Shown: positions 9,651-20,352 of the stretch, in pieces
How the letters are laid out: each line of letters begins with the position of its first letter
Position numbering within the stretch: position 1 is the first letter of the stretch
Source of the DNA: Oncomelania hupensis
Lineage: Eukaryota > Mollusca > Gastropoda > Littorinimorpha > Pomatiopsidae
Direction: 5' to 3'
Length of the DNA stretch: 64,000 nt
Assembly (NCBI GenBank): GCA_036898135.1
Contig: CM072520.1
Location: 492,064 to 556,063 of the forward strand
Position numbers and translations under genes: made by a program
The notes under the pieces: model-generated
What the model was told of the DNA's origin: nothing
The model's database searches: none
What the model saw: the letters and a program-made list of their open reading frames with translations, nothing else

Positions 9651-12205
9651 ATCTGGTAACAGTACTACATCTAACATGCACTCCATCTGGTAACAGTACT
9701 ACATCTAACATGCCCTCCCCATCTGGTAACAGTACTACATCTAACATGCCATCCATCTGGTAAAAGTACTACATCTAACATGCCCTCGATCTGGTAACAG
9801 TACTACATCTAACATGCCCTCCATCTGGTAACAGTACTACATCTAACATGTCCTCCATCTGGTAACAGTACTACATCTAACATGCCCTCGATCTGGTAAC
9901 AGTACTACATCTAACATGCCCTCCATCTGGTAACAGTACTACATCTAACATGCCCTCCATCTGGTAACAGTACTAAATCTAACATGCCCTCCTCATCTGG
10001 TAACAGTACTACATCTAACATGTCTTTCCCATCTGGTAACAATACTAAATCTAACATGCCCTCTGTTACGTTGAAACGCGAATGGTAGTACGTCGGAAGC
10101 GCGCACGATAGATCTAATCGTTTCGTTTTGCAAAGTATTCAATAATGGAGTTTATTTACCTTTGATTTGAGTTTGCATTGTTGTTAGGAGAGGCTTTGTA
10201 TAACGTTGATAATTTTCGTTAGTCGATACTGTTGTAGAATTTTCTGGATCTGCGTGTTTACTCTTGATAGAAATTTCCCGATACATGTCGAAGCAAGAGG
10301 TCGTTCCGGAAAATATAAAAATATGTATTGACGTAAGTCAGTGATGACGATCTTTTATTCGATTGGTGGCAGTGCGTCATTTCTACTGTATTCGAAATTG
10401 TTCCGGAAGAGAGAGAGATTATAAAATTGTGTGCCGCACTGTTGTTGGGTGATAGTGAAGTTGGAAAGTTGTTGAGTTGAAGTTGTTAGTTGGAAAGTAA
10501 ATTTGAGAGTGGAAAGACGATTGAGCGATTGTATGCAGTTGTTGATGTGTGCTGAATAAAAGTGGAAAACTTCATACGTCGACTTTGTGACTTGTATGCT
10601 GCTTGAGCGGGCTGCGTGGATAAACGAATCTGAGTTACACCCTATCAGGAATTCAGCATTGGGGCTGAATCAGATACTGATAGAAAACACCAACATGAAA
10701 CGGAGTGTAACACCCTCCATCTGGTAACAGTACTACATCTAACATGCCCTCCAACTGGTAACAGTACTACATCTAACATGCCCTCCATCTGGTAACAGTA
10801 CTACATCTAACATGCCGTCCATCTGGTAACAGTACTACATCTAACATGCCCTCCATCTGGTAACAGTACTACATCTAACATGCCCTCCATCTGGTAACAG
10901 TACTACATCTAACATGCCCTCCCATCTGGTAACAGTACTGCATCTAACATGCCCTCCATCTGGTAACAGTACTACATCTAACATGCCCTCCCCATCTGGT
11001 AACAGTACTACATCTAACATGCCCTCCATCTGGTAACAGTACTACATCTAACATGCCCTCCATCTGGTAACAGTACTACATCTAACATGCCCTCCATCTG
11101 GTAACAGTACTGCATCTAACATGCCCTCCATCTGGTAACTACATCTAACATGCCCTCCATCTGGTAACTACATCTAACATGTCCTCCATCTGGTAACTAC
11201 ATCTAACATGCCCTCCATCTGGTAACAGTACTACATCTAACATGCCCTCCATATGGTAACAGTACTACATCTAACATGCCCTCCATATGGTAACAGTACT
11301 ACATCTAACATGCCCTCCATCTGGTAACAGTACTACATCTAACATGCCCTCCATCTGGTAACAGTACTGCATCTAACATGCCCTCCATCTGGTAACAGTA
11401 CTGCATCTAACATGCCCTCCCCATCTGGTAACAGTACTACATCTAACATGCCCTCCATATGGTAACAGTACTGCATCTAACATGCCCTCCATATGGTAAC
11501 AGTACTACATCTAACATGCCCTCCCCATCTGGTAACAGTACTACATCTAACATGCCCTCCATCTGGTAACAGTACTACATCTAACATGCCCTCCATCTGG
11601 TAACAGTACTACATCTAACATGCCCTCCATCTGGTAACAGTACTACATCTAACATGCCCTCCATCTGGTAACAGTACTACATCTAACATGCCCTCCATCT
11701 GGTAACAGTACTACATCTAACATGCCCTCCATCTGGTAACAGTACTGCATCTAACATGCCCTCCATCTGGTAACAGTACTACATCTAACATGCCCTCCAT
11801 CTGGTAACAGTACTACATCTAACATGCCCTCCATCTGGTAACAGTACTACATCTAACATGCCCTCCATATGGTAACAGTACTACATCTAACATGCCCTCC
11901 ATCTGGTAACAGTACTACATCTAACATGCCCTCCATCTGGTAACAGTACTACATCTAACATGCCCTCCATCTGGTAACAGTACTACATCTAACATGCCCT
12001 CCATCTGGTAACAGTACTGCATCTAACATGCCCTCCATCTGGTAACAGTACTACATCTAACATGCCCTCCATCTGGTAACAGTACTACATCTAACATGCC
12101 CTCCATCTGGTAACAGTACTGCATCTAACATGCCCTCCCCATCTGGTAACAGTACTACATCTAACATGCCCTCCCCATCTGGTAACAGTGTACATCTGAC
12201 ATGTC
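9651..12205. repeat. 34-bp minisatellite (interrupted by a solo LTR)
   Basis: More than 50 copies of CCCTCCATCTGGTAACAGTA plus CTACATCTAACATG. Variants include CCCCATCTGG, CATATGG, ACTGCATC and a shortened GGTAACTACATC form near 11140-11215. A 649-bp solo LTR sits inside at 10064-10712. The array occupies the intron starting about 55 bp after the donor of exon 12262-13125. Confidence 0.96.
10064..10712 (+). mobile_element. Solo LTR of the 1-5222 retrotransposon family
   Basis: It begins TGTTACGTTGAAACGCG and ends GAGTGTAACA, matching the LTR at 4569-5222 in reverse complement with scattered substitutions. The 5-bp repeat CCCTC lies on both sides (10059-10063 and 10713-10717), reading as a target duplication of the host minisatellite unit. 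Sense-strand features are a TATA-like ATATAAAAATATG near 10310 and AATAAA at 10555-10560. Such copies arise by recombination between the two LTRs of a full element. Confidence 0.93.
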
Positions 12206-12261
12206 CTCCACATAAAGAAGCGCACATCAAGTCTAGTGCCAAGGTTGGCTGATAGTAATAC

Positions 12262-13125
12262 CTGTTCACTGGTTCCTTTCCTTTCAGTCAGGACATCAGC
12301 ATGTGGACTCTTCTTGTCCTGATGACCCATGTCTAACTCTACGCCATCACCCTCGCACTGTAAATCCAGCCCTCGCCTCTCTCTGTCTCTCTGGGTCTCC
12401 ATGGTGACCATGTGGTGCAAGGCCCCAGGTGTGAAGACAGCAGTTAAGTGGGAATCACGGGCAGCCAGTGAAGCAATCACTATGGCTGACTCTGCTCTGT
12501 CCGCTGCCCTCAACATCTCTTCAGCCTTGGTCACCTTGTCCTCAGAAGTCTCACCACACTTTCCTTCAGCATTGTCCACTTCTTGGTGTAGGTTGTCCAT
12601 GTCCTCTGTGGAAGGTTTGCTACCGTCAGAATGAAGCGAAGACATCAATACGCATTGGCCTGACTGTGCTCTGTGGTCAACATTGTGCGAGTGGTCGGAG
12701 TCAAGACCAGCAGTGCTCTGCAGATGGTTTGAGTCCTGGATGGCCACAGAGTCCACATTCCTGCAGTGCTGATCCACTTCAACCTTGACCCCTGACCTCA
12801 CTTCAGACACGTGACCTTCATTGCAAGACATGACCCCTACACCTTGTTCCGTGACTTCCATAATCTCCACCTGGGCAGGGTTGGCATGGTAACGGGCCAG
12901 GTAGTGGCTAGTAAGGTCCCACTGTGGGTACCGACGGCCTGCATCTTGTTGATGTCTGTGGTGGTGGCTGTGGCTGTGCAGCAGTGTGTGCGTAGGGTTG
13001 GGTGAAGGCAGAGAGTCATCAGATGCAGAAGTGGATGTTGCGCCATCATAAGGGATGATAAAATTGTTGACTCTCCGATGTACCGAAGTCACTTCACCGT
13101 TCTCGCTGCTACCGCCACTTCCCAT
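12262..13125 (-). CDS. Large probable exon of an unidentified host gene
   Basis: This 864-bp exon gives 288 codons, phase 0 on both sides. The acceptor is TTGTACTTGCAG at its 13126 side and the donor is GAACAG|GTATTA at 12262/12261. The frame is open throughout and composition changes sharply where the minisatellite begins. The peptide starts MGSGGSSENGEV, though this ATG follows the acceptor and need not be the start. It has RRVNNFIIPYDGATSTSASD, a His-rich run (HSHSHHHRHQQ), then acidic Ser/Asp/Glu-rich sequence with an alanine-rich helical-looking segment (KAEEMLRAADRAESAIVIAS). No catalytic motif, signal peptide or membrane span is seen. It resembles a long disordered regulatory or cytoplasmic tail, but the family is unknown to me. 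Confidence 0.68.
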
Positions 13126-13298
13126 CTGCAAGTACAAGTTATGTTGTGTAAGCGTGTTACCACCGAGACGCTCACTTTGATTTCAACTGCTAATGGCGTT
13201 GAGGCAGGAGGAGTGCGACCATAGCGTTTACTTATCTCCCATCTATGCTGTCCCTGAAGGGGCCTTATGTAATGTTTGATAGTTTCCATCTGTCAAAA

Positions 13299-13650
13299 TG
13301 TTATTTGATAGAAACTTCTAGATGTTCATAGAAAGTTCCATGACGTAAGAAAGTGTGTAACTCCAGAGACTAGTTTTATTTTGAGTGCCTGATTGCGTTA
13401 CTCTGGAATGTTCAGAGTTTTTCTAGTTTGTTGATAAATTATATATAAGTAGCTCGCTGTCTGCTTGTAAGAGAAGTGCTTCTGGAAAGAGATTTTGTAT
13501 GCAGTTGTTGATACAGTTTGCTGAATCAAGTTGGAAAACCTCATAACCACTCTCCTGCCATGTTGCAGAATGAAGGGGTTTGGGTGGATAACAAACTGGA
13601 GTTACACAAGATGCAAGCATTGAAGGTGAACAGTCTATTGCCATGTAACA
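13299..13650 (+). repeat. Diverged LTR-like block related to the first retrotransposon
   Basis: It starts TGTTATTTG and ends CATGTAACA. The segment GTATGCAGTTGTTGAT, then GAATCAAGTTGGAAAACCTC, then GTGGATAAC and GAGTTACAC follows the same order as the solo LTR (about 10527-10640). It also carries HSE-like pentamers (GAAACTTCTAGA at 13311, GAAAGTTCC at 13331, GAATGTTC at 13406). No target duplication is evident. It may be an old solo LTR from a sister family. Confidence 0.5.
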
Positions 13651-13800
13651 AAGATGCAAGCATTGAAGGTGAACAGTCTACTGCCATGTAACAAAGCGCT
13701 ATCATCTTATCTGTAAACTGGAGTTACACAAGATGCAAGCATTGAAGGTGAACAGTCTATTGCCATGTAACAAAGCGCTATAATCTTATCTGTAGATTAA
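13590..13800. repeat. Short tandem duplication
   Basis: The phrase GATGCAAGCATTGAAGGTGA, then CAGTCTA(T/C)TGCCATGTAACA, occurs three times, twice preceded by ACTGGAGTTACACAA. The copies overlap the end of the LTR-like block. Confidence 0.75.
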
Positions 13801-13958
13801 ATAGGCCACAGCCATTAACACAATACTAGTAATATACCTTATCCCCATCTTTGGCTGCTGAAAGACAATGGTTTCAATGGTTTTATATGTCTTCCAACCT
13901 AGAATAGCTTTCTTTCTTTTACCATTCACCCTATTAGCAGCTAGCCACAAGTTAGTCA

Positions 13959-13961
<3 letters not shown>

Positions 13962-13994
<33 letters not shown>
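13962..13994. repeat. (TTA)n microsatellite
   Basis: About eleven TTA/ATT triplets. Confidence 0.95.
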
Positions 13995-13996
<2 letters not shown>

Positions 13997-14264
13997 GCGC
14001 AAGATCAGACATTCAAAACTTTTCACTTGCATTTGCTCGGACCAACGACTAAAACATAAAAGAATCCATAAAAACACACACACACACACTTAAATCAGGA
14101 GTGTAGGGTGGGAGGTGGCAATCAGGAGTCTTGTGTATTATTCTGACTTTCACCTTCCATGGTGTTTAGTTCTAAACATAACGCTTAATGTTACCTGTGA
14201 TACTCGTCCATTTAGAAGACAGACTTGTAAAAATTCAGTAATAACTGTAACCAATCACCCCTCC

Positions 14265-15589
14265 CAGAGGTGCCTACCCCCCAGTCTGACCATTTGTGTA
14301 CCGGCTGCATGAAAAATGTGTATTTTGTGTAATGTCAGATTTCGCGCAACTTGCAACATTTGATCAAAGAATTATTGTCATGAAAACTGCCACATTCACA
14401 AAACATTAATTTATCCTAATTCCAGCTCACCATTTTAATCACCATGAAACAAAATAATATAGAATGCAACAAGTTATGGTCACAAATGCACACTAATATA
14501 TATTTTTTGTGTTGTATTTTACTTCATAACCCACCAAAAGATATTGTTGAATAATTAATATGAATTATGAATATATATAAATGCATAATTATTTTCGTAT
14601 ATTCTGCTGAAACTGGCAAAACGTTTTGTTTTTTTAGCATACTAGATTTTTCTGCATTTTGTTGTGTAAATACGGTGTCTTTTTATGCACTTTGTATTAT
14701 TTTTAGACACCTGAGCCACTTTTGGAAAAAACGCGTTTTTTTTTTATGTGGGGGTTACCCACTTTGAACAGTTAAATGAGTGCCTTAATATTGACAGATT
14801 TTAACAATTTAAATTTTTTAAATCTTCTAAAGGTTTGTACTATATAATAAAAACAAAAAACATGCTGAACCAAAAAATTTTTTCGTCCGCAATACTTAAT
14901 CTAAGTGTTGCTGATTGTTGAATGCACCACAATACATTACATGGGCATTGCTTTAGGTCCAGCGGACTCTTCCAAGCCAAATCAGGACCAATGCACCGCT
15001 GTGAGCAATGCTGAACTTTTAGTTGCACGTGCTGCAGTGAGCATAATGAACTCCTTTCGAAGATTCGATTATTACTCGAAAACGTTCACGGTATTCGCGT
15101 AAGAAATGTTGCGCTTTTTGCTTACAAGCAACCTTATCCCGCTTTTCTTCAGACTCGCTCTCATCGTCACTCTCGTTTCAACGCTTTCTTGTTAGATAGA
15201 TGTGGACGCTATCTTTTTAGACAGAAATAGCACCTGCCACGCAGGCTAGCTTTGCTTCGTAGACAGATCGGCAGCGAAACGCCTCATCTTATTTTTTTAC
15301 GTAGATACTCGCTTTGCTAGCCAAATAAAACGCACGGCATGTTTAGCAGCTTCCACAAAGGCGGATACAAAGTCTCGCACTACCTCTCACGCACGAGATT
15401 TCAGTTTCGCGCATGCGCTCCGGGGTCAGCAAGGAAATAGCAGATTGGAACATAATATAAAATCAGAGAGAAAAGAATTTTTTTTGGTACTCCAAGAAAA
15501 TGCGTATTTTTAAGGAATTGCTCGTATCGTCGTATTTTATGTTGAAAATTCATAAAAATACAAGCTAGCGCGTACGGTAGGCACCTCTG
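14265..15589. mobile_element. hAT-like TIR element, decayed (copy 1)
   Basis: The left end is CAGAGGTGCCTACC and the right end is its inverse, GGTAGGCACCTCTG, 13-14 bp matching. The flanks are near-identical hexamers (CCCTCC and CCCCCC). Ends beginning CAGAG-TG are typical of hAT elements. Inside, the minus strand near 15180-15070 reads an acidic stretch (RESDDESESEEKRDK) and then FLREYRERFE, resembling the N-terminal zinc-finger protein piece of the neighbouring copy, with stops. The interior is AT-rich and otherwise unreadable. The superfamily call is inference. Confidence 0.5.
14935..14993 (-). repeat. LINE 3'-end module (short copy)
   Basis: In plus reading: TTACATGGGCATTGCTTTAG, then GTCCAGCGGACTCTTCC, then AGCCAAATCAGGACCA. 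It is nearly identical to 21862-21913, which forms the 3' end of a minus-strand LINE fragment. It lies inside TIR copy 1. Confidence 0.7.
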
Positions 15590-15810
15590 CCCCCCATCCA
15601 CTACATAATAGTACTACTACTACTTCTACTACTAATAACAATAGATTAGGGGTTAGGGTTATTGGCAGAATTGGATGAGAAATGGCTAATTCATACATCA
15701 AATCACAAACAAATCCATAGAATCTAATGTCAGAAACCATACACAATGCTGGCAGGCAATAAAGAGTTACTTCCCTTTTACCTCCAACCTAAACGGAGAT
15801 GACTTCTTTG

Positions 15811-17029
15811 CAGAGCTGCCTACCTGTCAAAGTAAGAATCAGTAACACAAGCTCCAAAAATCAGGGACACAAGAAAATGTTCAGGGACACTCGCAGTTAA
15901 TAAAAAAGGATGTTCAAGAACTAATAGCGTTGTTCCCATGAACGGTAACTTACCTTATATTTAATTGCTCCACACTACTTAAATTTTTCAAGTTTATTTT
16001 GCTAATTTATTCATTGCAAAGTTATTTTATTAAATTCCTCTACAATACTTTTTTTTTTTAGTTCGTGACAGTTGCAAAATTATTTGTAAGAGGCACTAAT
16101 TATAGATCTAATTGTATCTGTCTTTCACTATCAGCCTGAGGGCGTTTAGAACAAATAATGCAGTCACAAAAAATGCAATCTTTGAGAATAATACTTATTT
16201 TTGGGGGGAAATTTCTTTGAGAATGGCAGTCCCTTTGCTTCTACCACACTGAATGTTTTGGGCAATTTTAGAGTCAGGAAACATTTTTGGCAGCACTTCA
16301 TTAAAAGTATCCAGAGAACTAATTATGGGGATATTTAAATCCGTATTAACGAGCATGACTTCTGCACGTATCGCTGCAGTACTAATACTGTCTTCCTTTG
16401 CATTTGCTGATGTAGACTGAAAAAAAACTGATATCTTTTGGCACTTGCTCTGTTCCGAAGCTTTCTTCTCGTTATCCAAATGTTTTTTTTAATACAATGC
16501 CTTCGACAGTCGTCAAATCCACCATGCGCTATTGAAAACTGGCTGTCACACCGTTTGCAGTATGCAAAAGTTGCAGCTTTTTTTCCCACTGAAAGGCACG
16601 GAAACTTTTTAGAATATTCGTCACGAAACGATTGTTGTCTCTTTAGTGTCTTTATTTCTTTTTCTTTTGGTAACGTTTTCTCTCTGTCAGACTCGCTGTC
16701 TGTTTCGTCCTCTATTAGAACAGAATCAAGCACAGTATCCGAAAACTCGCTTCGCCATGTTTGAAAAGTGGAACCTCGGTATGAAGGTAATATTCGCGCA
16801 TGCTCTGAAGAAGCTTCCGTTTAAAGACAAAACTCGACAACTTCCGGCCGTCTGCTACTCCGCTTCCTATAAGTAAGTGCAAGCAAATGATGGTGCTTGC
16901 TTGGTATTAAAAAAAGTTAAGATTTTTTTCCCGTAACTTTCGTTTAGTCTCCGTATTTTCTGTAGCAAAGGTCATTTATTGATAATTTCCGTAACAAAAT
17001 ACGGAAAATCGTAACAGTAGGCAGACCTG
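15811..17029 (-). mobile_element. hAT-like TIR element, decayed (copy 2)
   Basis: The left end CAGAGCTGCCTACC and right end GTAGGCAGACCTG are imperfect inverses and match the ends of copy 1. The hexamer TCTTTG flanks both sides (15805-15810 and 17030-17035). It encloses the minus-strand zinc-finger fragment 16195-16760. The 6-bp duplication is shorter than the 8 bp usual for hAT, so the superfamily stays open. Confidence 0.55.
16195..16760 (-). pseudogene. N-terminal zinc-finger fragment of a hAT-type transposase-related protein
   Basis: The minus strand encodes an acidic leader (EDETDSESDREK), then a finger region with F-x-D-E-Y-S-K-K-F-P, C-x2-C (YCKRCDSQFS) and IAHGGFDDCRRHC. It continues in another frame with KMFPDSKIAQNIQCGRSK, a segment I associate with hAT-derived host or transposase proteins. 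The frames change at a poly(A) run near 16480-16490. A possible start ATG (MAKRVFGY) at about 16757 is separated from the rest by a further shift. No DDE core is present, so this is a broken remnant of the TIR element around it. BED/TTF-type assignment is from motif memory. Confidence 0.6.
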
Positions 17030-17197
17030 TCTTTGTGTACAGTGACAGCAGTAAAAAGGGCAATGCACGTGCAGTCAGGAAAGAGCAAACATTTTAAGTG
17101 GAAACTTCTGGCCATTCTCTCAGAATTAATAAATCGGTTAATGCATGCGATGGATATTAGATCATGAACAGCCGGTAAAACCGACATGTTTATTCAC

Positions 17198-17425
17198 CTC
17201 TTTTGCGACGCCCTCTGATGAACATCGGATATTGTCAATGTTGATCTTCACTGCCACAGGTGCTGAACTGCCGTGGTGACAATAACTTGCGTCACCCTGG
17301 GTGCTGGCAGAGCAGGAAAGGGGCTGCTGCACATCAGGTGAGCTGTCCACAGTGCTGTGTAGTTCAGAGTGACTGGTGTCAAGAGCCTGCGACGTCAACT
17401 GTGTACTGGATTCCAGTACAGATTG
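17198..17425 (-). CDS. Probable exon of the same host gene
   Basis: This 228-bp, 76-codon exon is phase 0-0. The acceptor is strong (GGTTTTTTCAG at its 17426 side). The donor candidate AAAGAG|GTGAAT is at 17198/17197; without it the frame runs on to a TGA at 17162. The peptide is Ser/Thr/Gln-rich and includes ESSTQLTSQALDTSHSELHS and VAVKINIDNIRCSSEG. Style and phase match exon 12262-13125, the next one downstream. No known domain is recognised. Confidence 0.5.
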
Positions 17426-17505
17426 CTGAAAAAACCTGTAAAAGTCACACGGGATCTGGGTCAAACTGTAGTTTTTAAAAATCATCCCCCTTCTCTCCAC
17501 CCCAC

Positions 17506-18499
17506 AACCCAAACAATGTTATTGCTACTGCCACTATGAAATAACTGCAACTATCAAACACCACCCAAACAATATTAATGCTACTGCCACTATGAAATAA
17601 CCAATTATCAAACACCACCCAATGTTAATGCTACTGCCACTATGAAATAACCAACTATCAAACACCACCCAAACAATGTTAATGCTACTGCCAATATGAA
17701 ATAACTGCAACTATCAAACACCACCCAAACAATGTTAATGCTACTGCCACTATGAAATAACTGCAACTATCAAACACCACCCAAACAATGTTAATGCTAT
17801 TGCCACTATGAAATAACTGCAACTATCAACCACCACCCAAACAATGTTAATGCTACTGCCACTAGGAAATAACTGCAACTATCAACCACCACCCAAACAA
17901 TGTTAATGCTACTGCCACTAGGAAATAACTGCAACTATCAAACACCACCCAAACAATGTTAATGCTACTGCCACTAGGAAATAACTGCAACTATCAAACA
18001 CCACCCAAACAATGTTAGTGCTACTGCCACTAGGAAATAACTGCAACTATCAAACACCACCCAAACAATGTAAATGCTACTGCCACTAGGAAATAACTGC
18101 AAATATCAAACACCACCCAAACAATGTTAATGCCACTGCCACTATGAAATAACAGCAACTACCAAACACCACCCAAACAATGTTAATGCTACTGCCACTA
18201 GGAAATAACTGCAACTATCAAACACCACCCAAACAATGTTAATGCTACTGCCACTATGAAATAACTATCAAACACCACCCAAACAATGTTAATGCTACTG
18301 CCACTATGAAATAACTGCAAATATCAAACACCACCCAAACAATGTTAATGCTACTGCCACTATGAAATAACTATCAAACACCACCCAAACAATGTTATTG
18401 CTACTGCCACTATGAAATAACTATCAAACACCACCCAAACAATGTTAATGCTATTGCCACTATGAAATAACCAACTATCAAACACCGCTGCCAATATCA
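17506..18499. repeat. 56-bp minisatellite, cut by the assembly gap
   Basis: About 18 copies of CCCAAACAATGTTAATGCTA, CTGCCACTATGAAATAACTG and CAACTATCAAACACCA. Several units lack the CTGCAA block and are about 50 bp. It abuts the N run, so the true array is probably longer. It lies roughly 80 bp upstream (in gene sense) of exon 17198-17425. Confidence 0.95.
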
Positions 18500-18500
18500 G

Positions 18501-19000
18501 NNNNNNNNNNNNNNNNNNNNNNNNNNNNNNNNNNNNNNNNNNNNNNNNNNNNNNNNNNNNNNNNNNNNNNNNNNNNNNNNNNNNNNNNNNNNNNNNNNNN
18601 NNNNNNNNNNNNNNNNNNNNNNNNNNNNNNNNNNNNNNNNNNNNNNNNNNNNNNNNNNNNNNNNNNNNNNNNNNNNNNNNNNNNNNNNNNNNNNNNNNNN
18701 NNNNNNNNNNNNNNNNNNNNNNNNNNNNNNNNNNNNNNNNNNNNNNNNNNNNNNNNNNNNNNNNNNNNNNNNNNNNNNNNNNNNNNNNNNNNNNNNNNNN
18801 NNNNNNNNNNNNNNNNNNNNNNNNNNNNNNNNNNNNNNNNNNNNNNNNNNNNNNNNNNNNNNNNNNNNNNNNNNNNNNNNNNNNNNNNNNNNNNNNNNNN
18901 NNNNNNNNNNNNNNNNNNNNNNNNNNNNNNNNNNNNNNNNNNNNNNNNNNNNNNNNNNNNNNNNNNNNNNNNNNNNNNNNNNNNNNNNNNNNNNNNNNNN
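18501..19000. other. Assembly gap (500 N)
   Basis: Exactly 500 undetermined bases, which suggests a default gap size. Open frames reported across it are meaningless. Confidence 0.99.
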
Positions 19001-19170
19001 GTAGAGTGATCTCCCCTGTCGTCAAGTGAAATAACTCCAGACATTGAAGCCAATTGAGATCTACAGTGATACAATGGCTAGCATCCACTGTTACTGTGGA
19101 CAGTTTTCATACTGTTTATTGACAAATTTCGGCCTAATGGTTTTCTTTCTATTTTAGTTTATTTTAAATG

Positions 19171-19171
<1 letters not shown>

Positions 19172-19227
<56 letters not shown>

Positions 19228-19252
19228 TATTATTATTATTATTATTATTATG
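19172..19252. repeat. (TTA)n microsatellite
   Basis: About 26 ATT/TTA triplets with one interruption near 19226. Confidence 0.95.
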
Positions 19253-19394
19253 TGTTTTTTCTGTTATTTCATTTTTAAAAATTATTATTTATTTTATTAA
19301 AGCTTTTTTTGCTGCTGTGTCATCTGGGCAGAGACTTCTCTTCACTGTTTTTCAAATACCAACGCGAACGTCTTCTTTCAACCAAGTTGTGGTC

Positions 19395-19700
19395 TTGGGG
19401 TGTCGGATAGTGCAGTGGTTGGAGCACTCGCTACTGTGTCGAAAGTGAAGCACCGTCCGGTGCGGTTAGCACTTGGATGGGTGACCGCTAAGGTGTGAAG
19501 CGACAAACAACAACGCCCCCAGTTGACTCAAATGTGATTGAGTACCTACTCTCTTGAGGGTGGGGAAGGTAAAGCAGCGAGGGAGAGAGTTGGGAATCAC
19601 CCTCATTACGCTGGCCCAAGATAAGTGTGATCTCCAACATCACGCTCCCCTACGGCCACAAGGCTATGGGACTACCTTTACCTTTTTTTTTGTGGTCTTG
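19395..19700 (+). mobile_element. 5S-rRNA-related SINE
   Basis: The segment GGTTAGCACTTGGATGGGTG, then ACCGC, resembles the conserved internal-promoter region of eukaryotic 5S rRNA. Upstream is a tRNA-like TAGTGCAGTGGTTGGAGCACT. Downstream is a body with GGGGAAGGTAAAGCAGCGAG and AATCACCCTCATTACGCTGG. A T-run follows near 19680. A diverged second copy lies at 45762-45945 with the same blocks in the same order. Family name not assigned. Confidence 0.65.
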
Positions 19701-19851
19701 ATTTTGTGGTCCCGATTCGGCTCTTTGCAGGCCGCTAGACCCTGTAATCAATGAATAACTAACTAACTAATAAACCTCCCAAATGTATACAAAATGTTTA
19801 CTACCACGAAGGAGGCAATTTACGATGAAGGAGGCAGCCAATGGAGAGAAG

Positions 19852-20060
19852 AAGAAAAAAGAAGAAGAAGAAGAAGAGAGACACACACAGTAAACAGTTA
19901 ATTTTATTGTCCAAATCTTCACAAAATGGAAAAATGGCTTCCAGCGCCCAAGAAACAACAGAAAGACAAGAGTGAAAAATGCCGTCACCCCCCCCACACA
20001 CACACACACACACAAAACACACACACATACACACACACACATCACAACATCCCCCAACAA
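19852..20060. repeat. (GAA)n and (CA)n simple repeats
   Basis: A short GAAGAAG run near 19853-19878 and CA-rich microsatellites near 19994-20042. Confidence 0.85.
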
Positions 20061-20352
20061 AACATCCACACAACTCAACATCCTTACATTTGAACGCGAG
20101 CACACGCCCACCCCTGCCACGCCACACACAACCCTCCACACCGACACACCGCAACACACCCAACAACAGCACCCGCATGCGCACAGACAAACCACTCATG
20201 CTACAACCCATCAATACATTGACAGTAATATATTCCATTTATCCATCTTCATCACCCCCACCCACCAACTCATCACTACAGTTCTTTTTCCACACTTGGA
20301 AATGATGTGGGGCCCAAACTGGCCACGGCATGGCGAGAATGTCCCTGATGTC

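Noticed and set aside
12091..12261. Extension of the 288-codon exon into the 34-bp minisatellite
   Set aside because: A good donor (GAACAG|GTATTA) lies at 12262/12261, and beyond it the frame only translates repeat units.
17506..18499. CRISPR-like array
   Set aside because: Units are contiguous with no unique spacers; this is a eukaryotic minisatellite. The same holds for all other arrays in the window.
18360..19088. Minus-strand frames of 198 and 242 codons
   Set aside because: Most of the length is undetermined bases.
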